NCBI GenBank assembly: GCA_003427395.1
Contig: BFEA01000457.1
Location: forward strand, 578,042 to 607,659
Length of the DNA: 29,618 nt
Reading direction: 5' to 3'
Source: Chara braunii
Lineage: Eukaryota; Streptophyta; Charophyceae; Charales; Characeae
Part shown: piece after piece, positions 1 to 8,265 of the stretch
How positions within the stretch are numbered: the stretch's first letter is position 1
Layout of the letters: each line of letters opens with the position of its first letter
The notes under the pieces: model-generated
Databases searched by the model: none
What the model was told of the DNA's origin: nothing
What the model saw: only the letters and a program-made list of their open reading frames with translations
Made by a program: the position numbers and the translations under genes

Positions 1-131
1 AATACAAAGAACTGCCAACGAAAAATCCCCCCCCCCCAAAAAAGAACTTTTTTTTAAATTTATTTATCAATTTATCTTCTCCGGCTTTTTTGTTTTTTAT
101 TTTTTATAATTCTATAAACTTATCTGTTTCC

Positions 132-187
132 AAAAAAAAAAAAGGGGTTGTAAGGATTAAAATTTCCTACAACCCCCTTTTTTTTTT
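132..187. repeat. A/T-tailed inverted repeat (foldback)
   Basis: The left arm is a 12-A run followed by GGGGTTGTAAGGA. The right arm is TTCCTACAACCCCC followed by a long T run. The arms are near-perfect reverse complements around a ~7-nt loop. This is seen directly. It could be a foldback element or the relic of an oligo(A) insertion. No gene is adjacent. Confidence 0.8.
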
Positions 188-291
188 CCTATTGTTTAAT
201 TCCGGAAAAATCCTGTAAAATCGGGTCTGCGGCGCGGACTAGGGTGGCCGAGGGCGCGGTGACATATGCGGCCGCCATCCGAGATCCGGCC

Positions 292-307
292 CGCGGACGC
301 GTCCGCG
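292..307. repeat. Perfect 16-bp GC palindrome
   Basis: CGCGGACGCGTCCGCG equals its own reverse complement. It sits in a short GC-rich stretch (about 225-310) that contrasts with the A/T-rich DNA before it, just upstream of the 37-bp tandem array. No function can be assigned. Confidence 0.85.
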
Positions 308-339
308 TGTGTTTTATAGTTGTAGGGTTATGGTGCCAA

Positions 340-780
340 AATACTGCGGCGTCGGCACGACACCTTTATTTTGAGCGGTGACACTGCCGTTTTCACGACA
401 CGGCCGCGACACTGTGTTTTGAAGACTAACGCTGCCTTTTTCACGGCACGGTAGCCGTCTTTTTGCGGTAGTACAGCACGACGAAGCGCCGCCGTCTTTT
501 TACAGTGGTACGGCACACCGAAGCGCCACCGTCTTTTTGCGGTAGTACTGTACGGCGAAGCGCTGCCTTTAATTTTATGGTGGTACGACACAACGAAGCG
601 CTGCCGTTTTTTTTACGATGGTACCGCACCGCGAAGCGCCGCCGTGTTTTGCGGTGGTACGGCACGGCGAAGCGCCGCCGTCTTTTGCGGTGGTACGGCA
701 CGGTGAAGTGCTGCCATCTTTTTTACAGTGGTACGACACGGTGAAGCGCTGCCGTTTTTTTTTTGACGAGGATTCGGCAC
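340..780. repeat. Tandem array of ~37-bp GC-rich units
   Basis: About nine degenerate units run head to tail. Each has a T-rich lead, then GCGGTGGTACGGCACGGCGA, then AGCGCCGCCGTC. Unit starts are near 460, 497, 534, 570, 607, 646, 682 and 718, with decayed copies before 460. Because 37 is not a multiple of three, the unit is read in all frames and yields repetitive pseudo-proteins on both strands; these are not genes. Copies differ mainly by single-base changes and by T-run length. The array ends just before the TGTCGG start of the long repeat. Confidence 0.85.
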
Positions 781-809
781 GTCAATGGAATTGCGGTGTC
801 GGTGCGAAT

Positions 810-828
810 ACCCTCACAAGGGTATCCG
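810..828. repeat. Terminal ATACCC...GGGTAT hairpin of copy 1
   Basis: ATACCCTCACAAGGGTAT forms a tight hairpin 10-15 bases inside the TGTCGG end. The same motif occurs at the same offset in the repeats at 13412 (one base lost) and 19316 (perfect), although the rest of the 19316 element is unrelated. This suggests a shared terminal signal. Confidence 0.75.
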
Positions 829-1238
829 CCCTAGTTTTTGCAAACGGCAGAAAATAGGTTTGATTTAAAAAGTTTAAGTATCCCGTGCGAGGCGAGGTGG
901 TGTCGGTGGTTTACGTTGGCAGGATGGTTGACTAGAGTAGAGAGTGTGTGGACGCGCAGATTTAAGGCGTGCGTGATCTGTTTTTCCTTTTTTGATGATT
1001 GTCAAAACCGACGTTGGTCGCCGACCGGATTCTTATTTTCTGATTAAACTAAGATTAAAAAAAAAATTGTCCTTTGATTGGTGCGCTTGTCTGTGACTTG
1101 CGCATACGTACAGCATGGTTCAATATAGTCGCGTGGTGGGCGCGGATGGTTGACGGTTGGGAGTTCGGCTCGTAGGCCGATGTGTGGGCTTGAAACGTTT
1201 CGGTATGTCCACGCATAGCGTAGTGGTCACTTATTTTT

Positions 1239-1550
1239 ATGTTCATCAATATTAGACCCAGCCTTGGGCCTAGCGCTATTGGTTACCGCGTCGAACTTTC
1301 GTCCAAGCAATTCAAGGATCTAGATCGAGCGGCGACAGTGTGGGAACGACGCAAATATATCGCGGGGTTGGGAGCCCGACGGGGCTATCCCCTTTGGTTT
1401 TACCGTCGACGACGTCGGGTCGGTGGTGACATTTTTAGCATCGTATTTCTGTTATTTTTTTTAATGACACGGCGCTCCTTGACCCGGACGAGACGTAGGA
1501 TTCAGTGGCCGTCACGGCTGTCGAGGACCTTGGGTGCGCACCTCGTTTGA
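1239..1550 (+). CDS. 103-codon ORF in long repeat copy 1, unknown product
   Basis: It starts MFINIRPSLG, has a basic middle (RAATVWERRKYIAGLGARRG), a short hydrophobic stretch (DIFSIVFLLFFLM, about residues 64-76) that could span a membrane, and an Arg-rich C-terminus. The copy at 13872-14183 is also exactly 103 codons with no indels, although indels occur elsewhere in the repeats. However, amino-acid replacements (about 19) outnumber silent changes, so purifying selection is not shown. It resembles no family I recognise, and translation is doubtful. Confidence 0.25.
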   Translation: MFINIRPSLGPSAIGYRVELSSKQFKDLDRAATVWERRKYIAGLGARRGYPLWFYRRRRRVGGDIFSIVFLLFFLMTRRSLTRTRRRIQWPSRLSRTLGAHLV

Positions 1551-1860
1551 CGGGTTCCCGTGTTGGGGATACCGGCGATGATCCTGTACCATACCGTTGC
1601 TGAGAATCGGGCGTGGTCAGGGTTTGGGTTGTAATTGCACCTGAAGAAAAAGAGCCGGTAATGCTGAATGTATATGACCTACACTTCGGGACCGGTGAGG
1701 TCACGTGGGGGGAGGATGTTGTATTCGCAGGATTGCCATGAAGTGTGATTGCAAACTGTTTTCGTGACTGCACTGAAGTTACCCCTTTATAGTATAATGA
1801 GGAACGCCGTAGCAGCTATATCCCTGCTCAAGCCTCCTACGAGGGAACATGCGGGAGCTA

Positions 1861-1880
1861 CACCCACCAGCAGGTGGGTG
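1861..1880. repeat. Perfect 8-bp hairpin in long repeat copy 1
   Basis: CACCCACC-AGCA-GGTGGGTG forms a perfect stem with a four-base loop. In copy 2 (14494-14534) the outer stem is kept while the loop gains 21 bases that make a nested hairpin. Confidence 0.8.
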
Positions 1881-2125
1881 ATAACGGTCGTGGGCCAGTC
1901 ACTATACCAGCTGGTAGCAACAGGGACGGGTTTCTTCCATGGGTCAATCATTGTGCCTCCCCTCCGGTCCCTTCCCCCTAGGAGCAATGAGCAGTCTCTG
2001 GTCAATGCCACGCGGAGAGAGGGGCCGACAACATATCTCTAGGGAGCGGACACGGGAGACGTGCACTAGTGAAGAGCAAGGTGGGCAGCTGCGAAGGAAA
2101 GGCGAGCGCGGAAGGGTGGAGAGGC

Positions 2126-2360
2126 CGGAACTGTCAAAGCCGAAAAGACTGGGTCACTATGACTATCGGGTGCCACACAGCGGAAGCGGGCGAAGCAGAC
2201 AGCGGAGCGGCTGAGCGGGCCGGGTGCAGGCAGACGAGGATGAAGACCGCAAAGCGAAGGGGGAGTGCTCTGGAACTGGCAATACTACCAGACGAGCTCA
2301 CTGCTTGTTGGACAAGGTATAGGGGCGAAAGACTAACTGAGCCGACTAGTAACCGGCCAT
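2126..2360 (+). pseudogene. Large-subunit rRNA-like segment, copy 1
   Basis: The 21 bases at 2316-2336 (GGTATAGGGG...AGACTAA) match, from memory, the highly conserved domain II stretch of eukaryotic 25S/28S rRNA. Downstream, GAGCC then CTAGTA then CCGG echoes the rRNA GAACC, CTAGTA and CTGG. Upstream, CTGTC..GCCGAAA-GA, ACTATG, AGCGGGCGAAGC, CTCTGG and ATACT follow the same order as in rRNA, with extra bases inserted. It is too diverged and too short to be a working rRNA gene. It looks like an rRNA-derived piece captured by the repeat. Confidence 0.55.
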
Positions 2361-2900
2361 TTTTTGGAGCATCGCCCACAAGAAACCCGATCAGATTGCG
2401 CTGGGCGTTGCGGGGTAGCTGCGACCGAATGATGCGTGAGTAGCGGGAGAGGGACAGGCGAAAGAGGTAAGTGAGATGGAAGGAATACGGAAACGGTCAT
2501 GAAAGACAGTGTATCTGGCATGGAACTACGCCGGGTGCATTCGGAGCAAAGGCGGAGAAGGGGCAACGTAAGAAAAGGATGAACCTGGACGTTAAAGCGC
2601 GCTAGGTACGTTAGAAAATTGAAAGTGAAGGGAGTTAGCTATGTCGGAAGCAAGCATAGGCGGGGGGGAGCAGAAAATGTAAAAACCTCCCAATCCTGGA
2701 TGAAATCGGGCGGGTGAAGATGCAATGTCGAGGTTCTTATGGCGGACGACCCCATTTTTGTGACCTGATTGGAGAGAAAGTTAGTAAGAGGAGAAGTTAG
2801 TAGAAAACAACGTGCGCGGAGCTGCAGCGATGGTGAAGATGTGAGGGAGTGTTTATCGCAAAACTCAGCCGATTCTCGATGCAATGGGCTGAGGAAAGAA

Positions 2901-3694
2901 GTTTTTCGGGGTTTTTGGGTAGTGTGAATTGATTGACAGGCTCAAATCCGCGATCCGTGGAGTCATGTGGGCACTACGATCTGTATAAGTTGCGCCCGGG
3001 GGTAGAATTTTATCTCGATACAAAGGCGACGATGCATTTTTTCCATATTCAGGGGTAGATTCGGCCCTTTGTATTTTTCCTCGTCCCGCCCCCCCAAGCC
3101 GCACATCGTAACCACCGTTAGCAATACAACGGTCGACTGAAGTTGTTACTCCCAAGAGAATGAATGAACTTGACCGTACGGAAGGACCAGGCGCAAAGAG
3201 TTCAGAAAGTGGGGGAATAAGGCAGAGAGAGAAAGAAACGGGGAGACGATGGAACACAGCGGACGGGCTTGTCTAGTTTCCACATGAATCTTCCTGCGTT
3301 CAAGCCGAAGATTCATTCAGAAATTGCTTACAGAGCCGGTCTAAGTACCGAGGGGTAGCTAAAAAATTGCATGCTTACCTGTCGATTGATGTGTTGCTCT
3401 CCTTGTCAACAGAAGGATCCGCTTCTTAGCGTGGCTGGCATGAACGGGGAACAAAGCACCTTATGAAAGAGTCCCGCCCAATCTGTACATAGGCAAGTCA
3501 CTCGGCTAGTATCTACGTAAGGCTGTCGGACCGGGAACATGAAGTTCGATCCGACGGCAACTACTAGCTACACCTGACACCGGGTCCGGTCACTTTCGAC
3601 AAGAGTTCCATGTGGGCTAGTTGTTATATAGCGGGGAAGGCATTGGTTTACCTACATCCTATTGAGGGTCGTGAGCAGAAAGACAAGGCGCTCG
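2901..3694. other. Non-coding stretch downstream of long repeat copy 1
   Basis: No convincing gene is visible. There is a C-rich run near 3090-3100 and an inverted repeat at 3522-3530/3550-3558. No primer-binding site complementary to a tRNA 3' end is obvious next to 2900. Confidence 0.5.
3522..3558. repeat. 9-bp inverted repeat GCTGTCGGA/TCCGACGGC
   Basis: The arms pair with one G-T wobble around a 19-base loop. The loop's 3' edge reads GTTCGATCC, which resembles a tRNA B box, but no A box or cloverleaf was found, so this is not called as a tRNA. Confidence 0.6.
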
Positions 3695-3868
3695 TGGATA
3701 CAGGCACGTGATTGAGAGAGAGGGAAAGAGAGAGAGTACCTGATATATGTCTGCGGTTAGCATGGGTGATGACGCCCTGTACACTGGTCTTCGACTTCAA
3801 TGTGATCCTGTGGCATGAACGTCAATAGGCCAACTAGGTTGAGTAGTACTGGCTGGTGTGACGGGGGA
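3695..3868 (-). repeat. Dispersed repeat, copy B (exon-like on minus strand)
   Basis: This is similar to 25511-25680 over about 170 bp. On the minus strand the block reads F-M-P-Q-D-H-I-E-V-E-D-Q-C-T-G-R-H before a stop, and is followed by CAG|GTACTC, which resembles a 5' splice site. Most differences between the two copies in the core fall at third positions of this frame. This suggests a former exon of a dispersed gene or transposon, now broken here. Confidence 0.4.
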
Positions 3869-4370
3869 CAACAGTTTGACCCACACTACTGGATTTGGAG
3901 CCTGAAGTTGTCAGTGTGATCAAGGGAGAGGGGCACCACTTGTGCTGTTTGTCACGGTACGGATGGCTACAGGCGGTGGACTGTACAAAAGCACGCTGCT
4001 GTTGTTGTTGAGCTCGAACTGCAGCGGGAGGTTAACTGTGCAAGCTTACGCTGCTAGCAGCTGGGCTGCGGCTGATAGCGAACTGTGTTTCCTTTCTCTA
4101 GTGTACAACTGGATGCCAAGCCTGCGACTGCAGCACCCTTGTGATTACCGATGTACGTTTGACTTACTGCTGCATATTGTTTGCTCTTGTTGCGCTCCTG
4201 TGCACGGCTGCTGGGCACGCAGTAGGGGCAGATTACTACTGCATTTCGTTCTGTTCTAGCTTTTGGTTACCATAATACCTGGCTAATTATGTCAAAGAGC
4301 AGTTAGTTGCGACATGAAAGGGAGGGTTGGATCCCATATACGGGTGATTGCAGTGAGCGGGAAGATCATA
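3869..4370. other. CTG-rich stretch, no convincing gene
   Basis: The sequence is rich in GCTGCTG/GTTGTTG-type triplets. A 105-codon frame at 3942-4259 is Leu/Cys/Ser-rich and is explained by this composition. It has no recognisable motif and no homologue elsewhere in the window. Confidence 0.4.
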
Positions 4371-4470
4371 AGGGAGTCAACGGCTGACGATTTGATTCAA
4401 GTTGACAGGGTTGCCGCGTATTCGGCCAACATTGTGTGGGCTCTCAGGACGTATTGTCAAACACGTCAAG
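4360..4470. repeat. Internal duplication, copy 1 of 2
   Basis: GGGAGTCAACGG, then GACGATTTGA..., GGCCAACATTGTGTGGGC and TCTCAGG recur in diverged form at 4694-4805. On the minus strand both copies keep P-E-(S/G)-P..V..I spacing, although copy 1 also has a stop, so any coding origin is decayed. Confidence 0.55.
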
Positions 4471-4693
4471 TTGTCACACTTTCTGTTTGTATGGGGCGCA
4501 AAGAGGTGTCTCCTATCCTTGAACACAGTATCTGGCAAATAGTAGCGACACTCTCAAATTGAGCACGGGGCATGTGCTCTACTTGGGCGGGATCTTCTCA
4601 GACCGCACCGTTGTCGTTTCAAATAAAGGTGAGGTAGTGCAGTTTGGGGAGACGACCGAGTTTGGTGAAAAGTAAAGGTCTATTGCTGTGAAT

Positions 4694-4805
4694 TGGAGGG
4701 TCGTCAAGGGAATCAACGGCGACAGTTTGACTTCTAATTGACCAAGATGTTGCTGTATCCAGGCCACCATTGTGGGGCCCTCAGGCGCATGAAGATCACA
4801 CGGCC
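4694..4805. repeat. Internal duplication, copy 2 of 2
   Basis: GGGAATCAACGG, GACAGTTTGAC, GGCCACCATTGTGGGGC and CCTCAGG match the block at 4360-4470. A minus-strand frame (4579-4863) is open through this copy but has no known motif. Confidence 0.55.
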
Positions 4806-5275
4806 CTCTCGTGCGAGTTAAGTCAGTCCCTCTCCTGTATCTCGAGAGCCTCAAACCCCTCATTCTGCCCTTCTTACTCTAAGTCTAATCCTGCTCTGAG
4901 AGGAAGGCGGCAGGCGGGATTGTAACCCGTAGGACCGCATCAAGACTCTGTGGGGAGTCCACCCACCGATTGCGGGAGCTCTGCCGAAACCTAGGAGAGG
5001 TTATGGATGCAGGGAACTATCATGTATGCATTCCTCTGTCTCTATGACCCCACTATACCCATGTTTGACTATGTCCCTGTAGTTTCACTGACGTATGCAT
5101 GTGTGTCTCTATGACTTTGCCTTTATTCCATGACTTAATTCGATTGAATTTAAGAATGCATGAGAGTGAAGTTTAAGTTTTATCTTTATTTTGACTGAAA
5201 GCGGACTAAGGGATGAACTGGGGGAAGGTGGGAGGAAGGCAGACTACATGCGTTTGACTGGGTCGACCAAAAACC
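4806..5275. other. Intergenic stretch without a supported gene
   Basis: Mixed-composition sequence with short repeated words (CTCTATGAC, ATGTATGCAT) around 5020-5110. Neither strand has a credible long frame. Confidence 0.4.
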
Positions 5276-5334
5276 GGGCATTGTTTCTAAGCTGAATGGC
5301 CCTGGGCTATGTTTATTTGGCTGTTTTTTGAAGG

Positions 5335-5364
5335 GCCAGACATTGTTTAGATGAATGGTCTGGC
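5335..5364. repeat. Best hairpin unit of the array
   Basis: GCCAGAC pairs with GTCTGGC (7 bp). After a bulged G, ATT pairs with AAT, leaving a loop of about nine bases (GTTTAGATG). It is the clearest example of the unit architecture. Confidence 0.75.
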
Positions 5365-5638
5365 TGCTATGTTTATTTTCTGAGGGTTTGCCTGATGTGA
5401 AGGGTTTAAGTTCTTGTTTTATTCTGAGGGAGGAAAAAGCAGTGTTTCTAAGATGAATGGTTTAACCTGAAAACCACGCACATAAGTATAAACTAAGTAT
5501 AAAAGGAAGTACTTTACTTTTATTCGTATGTCAACTTGCAGGTGGACATTGTTCTCAAGTCGAATAATCTAACGCTAAACCATATCACTAAGAAGAGAAA
5601 AAAAATTACAAAGTATAATTGGAAGTAGTCTGGGCAAG

Positions 5639-5669
5639 CTGAACATTGTTTCCAAGCCGAATGGTTCAG
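5639..5669. repeat. Hairpin unit with CTGAAC/GTTCAG stem
   Basis: The six-base stem differs in sequence from the unit at 5335 at most positions yet pairs fully. The loop core ATTGTTTCCAAGCCGAATG is the array consensus. Confidence 0.7.
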
Positions 5670-5841
5670 TCCCCTGCCCATATTTGCATTTTCTTTTGAG
5701 AACAAAGTCAAAAAGTTACTAAATTTTGGATAATGAACAATTCAGGGCGGTTGGGCATTGTTTCCAAGCCGAATGGTCTTGTCAAATGCCCAAAGAAGAG
5801 AGAAGTAATAGTTCAACCGTTCATGTATATCTTAAAGGCAC

Positions 5842-5874
5842 GTTAGACATTGTTTTTAAGCTGAATGGTCTAGC
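5842..5874. repeat. Hairpin unit with GTTAGAC/GTCTAGC stem
   Basis: Seven pairs, one of them a wobble, flank the core ATTGTTTTTAAGCTGAATG. This is the last recognisable unit of the array. Confidence 0.7.
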
Positions 5875-6149
5875 ATTATGCCACATGTAAGATGGGTATA
5901 AGGGTTAAATTACTTGTGCATTCATGAAATATCTTATATAAGTTGACTTTGGGATGGTGAGAGTACTTACCTTTGTGGTTTGGCCTGCATGTGACTTAGT
6001 GCGACTACTACTTAGTCTAAGTTTCAGTTTGATAGGTAGTTGCTTTAGTTGCTCACCACGTGCTAGAGCCACAGAAGTGAGTTTCAATTCCTGCATTTTC
6101 TTAGCTAAGTTTATTTTTACTTCGGTCGATTTCTGCATTTTCTGGGATT

Positions 6150-6460
6150 GTTTGTTATACTTGGTCTTGTATAAATCTTGGGAAGTCACTTTCTCTACGG
6201 GAAGCGCTGCCAAAATTTCTACAAAACCAAGGAGTTAGTCATATTTTGTTTTTTTTCAATGTATAGTTTTTCTGAATTTTTTGCTTAGTAAAAATCTGGA
6301 AAACCTATTTTTCTAACGGGAGTGTTGCCCAAACTTTTGCTAATTCAGGGAGTTGACAAAATTAGACCTTGAGAAGTGAAAGTCATTTTATATTCTGAAC
6401 TTAGCTTTGTATAAATATTTTAATAACACTTTCTCGACGGGAAGATTATATTTTGACAGG
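6150..6460 (-). repeat. Three degenerate ~125-bp tandem units
   Basis: Units share a CTTRGT..TGTATAAAT block followed by TTTCTC-ACGGGAAG, at about 6190, 6318 and 6430. On the minus strand two read LPVEKV....LYK.K and the middle one reads TPVRKI....FY with a stop. The shared frame suggests an old minus-strand coding repeat. A 102-codon minus frame (5905-6213), rich in Lys, Gln and Ser, covers the first unit; its product is not recognised. Confidence 0.45.
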
Positions 6461-8230
6461 TGGCAATTGTGGCAATCCACCCTAAATAGGGGAAATGTTG
6501 CTATAGGTCTGCCTTGCATTGGGCACTGGCTTAGAGACAGGTCTAGGTTTAGTTTGTAGGAGGGTCTTGGGTGAGAATGTGTTATGGAGCTGTATTCTCC
6601 ATACACTTATGATTTTAGTCTGTCTTGTGTTACAGGTCTTCTTGATCGATTGATTCAGGATTTGGGTTAGATTCAGTTTGATCCTACAAGGACCATCTTC
6701 TGTTATCACTGATAACACGTCAGTTGCCGATTCGTCGCTTTACGGTTCAATTCCAATCCACTCCTGCCACTCGACCTAAAAGCTTTAGCCATGTGATTTG
6801 AACTGTTTTGTTATGTTTTCCCCCGGATTCTATTTGAATGGCTATTTAAAAAAAAAATACTGAGTATTTTATTTTGAGAGTTGCACAAAGAGTGAGGCTT
6901 GTATGGCTAAAAACAAGGGGTATGAGTGCAGAGAATGGTTGAAGTTGACCATATGTAGCGCATGGACTTTTGGTTGAATCTTTGATGTGATTCAAGGTAG
7001 GTTGGTGATTCGGACTTTGAATTTGACTGTTTGCGCTCATATACATATATATATGGCTGAGAGGAGCCCCACTGTGAATGTTAGAAGTGATCGTCATATA
7101 TTAACAACCCTCTCTATATATGTGAATACATATGTCTTGAGTGTTTCGTGCGGCCCACAATGACCGCGAGTAAGGGTTAAACATATTATGTTTTTGAGGA
7201 AAATTGAACTCTTTCTTTTAGCCTTTGTTTTTTAGATTTTCTATGGTTGGACGTTGTAGTCCGTGACAGCCTTCAAAGTCGAACCCCTTGATTTCTCTCT
7301 AGACCCTAAATGATGGAGCAGGTCTCCAGGGCAATAAGAAACGACTGCAAGCACAGGTATGAACCCGTGTACCACCCACTCTCCGCAGAGTGCGGAAGAG
7401 GGTGTAGTTCCCAACCACACTTGGCGGTTGTCCAACGTCGAGAAATTAACCCTTAAGGCGCGCGTCAGCCGACACTTGAGTGTCGAACCCGACCCTCGAG
7501 ATTAACGAGGATCGCATGAGTATGGGTACTACATAATACACCATCATTGCGACCGCTTGCGTACACTTGCATTGCAAGTCGATATGAGTTAGCCCTGCGT
7601 CTGCGCGGTTTTATACTAAGTCTCGCGCACGACGCCTATCCGATTTCCACATCGAAATGTTATGGGGTAGCCAGTAAGGGACTAGGAGTGTTATCGCGTT
7701 GTTTGTTCTATGTTGTTCTGTATATGTCTGTGTATGTGTGTGTATTTTTATTATTATATTCTTAGAGTGGCGTGCGCGTGGTGTGTGGGATGCGTCCTAG
7801 TCGACCAGCGACGAGTCGAGCTTGGGATCTCAGCCCCCCCAAGACATCGGTTCGCGTGAAGGTCGGATAGAGGCGTATTACTGCGCGTACCCCCTATGCT
7901 ACAACGAACGAGAAACGTCCTCGACTGGTCCACCTCTTCGATTGCAACTGATCAGCTTTCGTACTGTGGACTGGTAGCTCGGCGGGGATACGCCCACTGA
8001 AGGGAGGTGACAGCTCCCGTAAGGTGGAGGTGAGTCATGCCTCGAGTAGGTCCTATCCTGTCGTCGGGGCTCGCGAGAGGGATGGCTGGTGCACTCGGCT
8101 GCAGCGGCTTGCGGAAGCTCCATGTATGTTCGTGACGAGGGAACAAACCAACTCCTGCGTGACGCGGCCGGGAGGGTCTCGCGATGGCCTTGAGTGGTGC
8201 CAGACCGATGCGCTCAACAGGTGGTGCCGT
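6461..8230. other. Intergenic stretch, short palindromes only
   Basis: No convincing gene. A short T-arm-like word lies on the minus strand near 7363 (GGGTTCATACC) without a supporting A box. 7700-7755 is TG/TA rich. Frames near 7900-8305 overlap on both strands and show no motif. Confidence 0.45.
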
Positions 8231-8232
8231 TG

Positions 8233-8265
8233 CCGGGAATAACGGTTGCCTACCGTTATCCCTGG
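8233..8265. repeat. Strong 13-bp hairpin
   Basis: CCGGGAATAACGGT and ACCGTTATCCCTGG pair across a five-base loop (TGCCT) with one bulged A and one unpaired T. Outer GTTG (8229-8232) and CAAC (8271-8274) can extend it. No flanking gene or T-run suggests a terminator role. Confidence 0.75.

Larger units (their letters stand above)
797..2900 (+). mobile_element. Long LTR-like repeat, copy 1 (~2.1 kb)
   Basis: This stretch is a direct repeat of 13412-15552 with roughly 90% or more identity by eye and mostly transitions. Similarity starts sharply at TGTCGGTGCGAATACCC and fades after GAGGAAA near 2900. The TG start, the pairing in the same orientation 12.6 kb apart and the near-empty interval between suggest long LTRs of a non-autonomous retroelement. 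Against this, no CA terminus matching TGTCGG, no primer-binding site after 2900 and no polypurine tract before 13412 are evident. A segmental duplication or another repeat class remains possible. Confidence 0.6.
5276..5874 (+). repeat. Array of seven hairpin units with conserved loop
   Basis: Seven copies of the core ATTGTTTCYAAGCYGAATG lie near 5280, 5342, 5442, 5548, 5645, 5757 and 5849, about 60-115 bp apart with unrelated spacers. In four copies the bases beside the core form different but complementary stems: GGGC/GCCC, GCCAGAC/GTCTGGC, CTGAAC/GTTCAG and GTTAGAC/GTCTAGC. A fifth (5751) pairs by wobble or through a longer arm ending at 5793. Changing stems with kept pairing suggest selection or element biology acting on a hairpin. 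Units 3 and 4 have lost the stem. No known RNA family is recognised. Confidence 0.7.

Noticed and set aside
260-307. Cluster of NdeI, NotI and MluI sites suggesting vector or adaptor
   Set aside because: Flanks do not match a vector I can name; a GC-rich palindrome explains most of it. Read support would settle it.
340-780. CRISPR-like direct repeats
   Set aside because: Units are contiguous and degenerate with no unique spacers.
1980-2015. AGTCTCTGGTCAATG as a second LSU rRNA match
   Set aside because: It resembles a different rRNA region and is out of order relative to the domain II-like segment, so probably chance.
2023-2030. CCGACA in copy 1 as the LTR 3' terminus
   Set aside because: Copy 2 has CGACGACA there and similarity continues for another ~870 bp.
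3942-4259. 105-codon plus-strand frame
   Set aside because: Leu/Cys/Ser-rich translation of CTG-type triplets with no recognisable motif.
7340-7440. tRNA-like T arm (GGGTTCATACC, minus strand)
   Set aside because: No A box or cloverleaf could be built around it.
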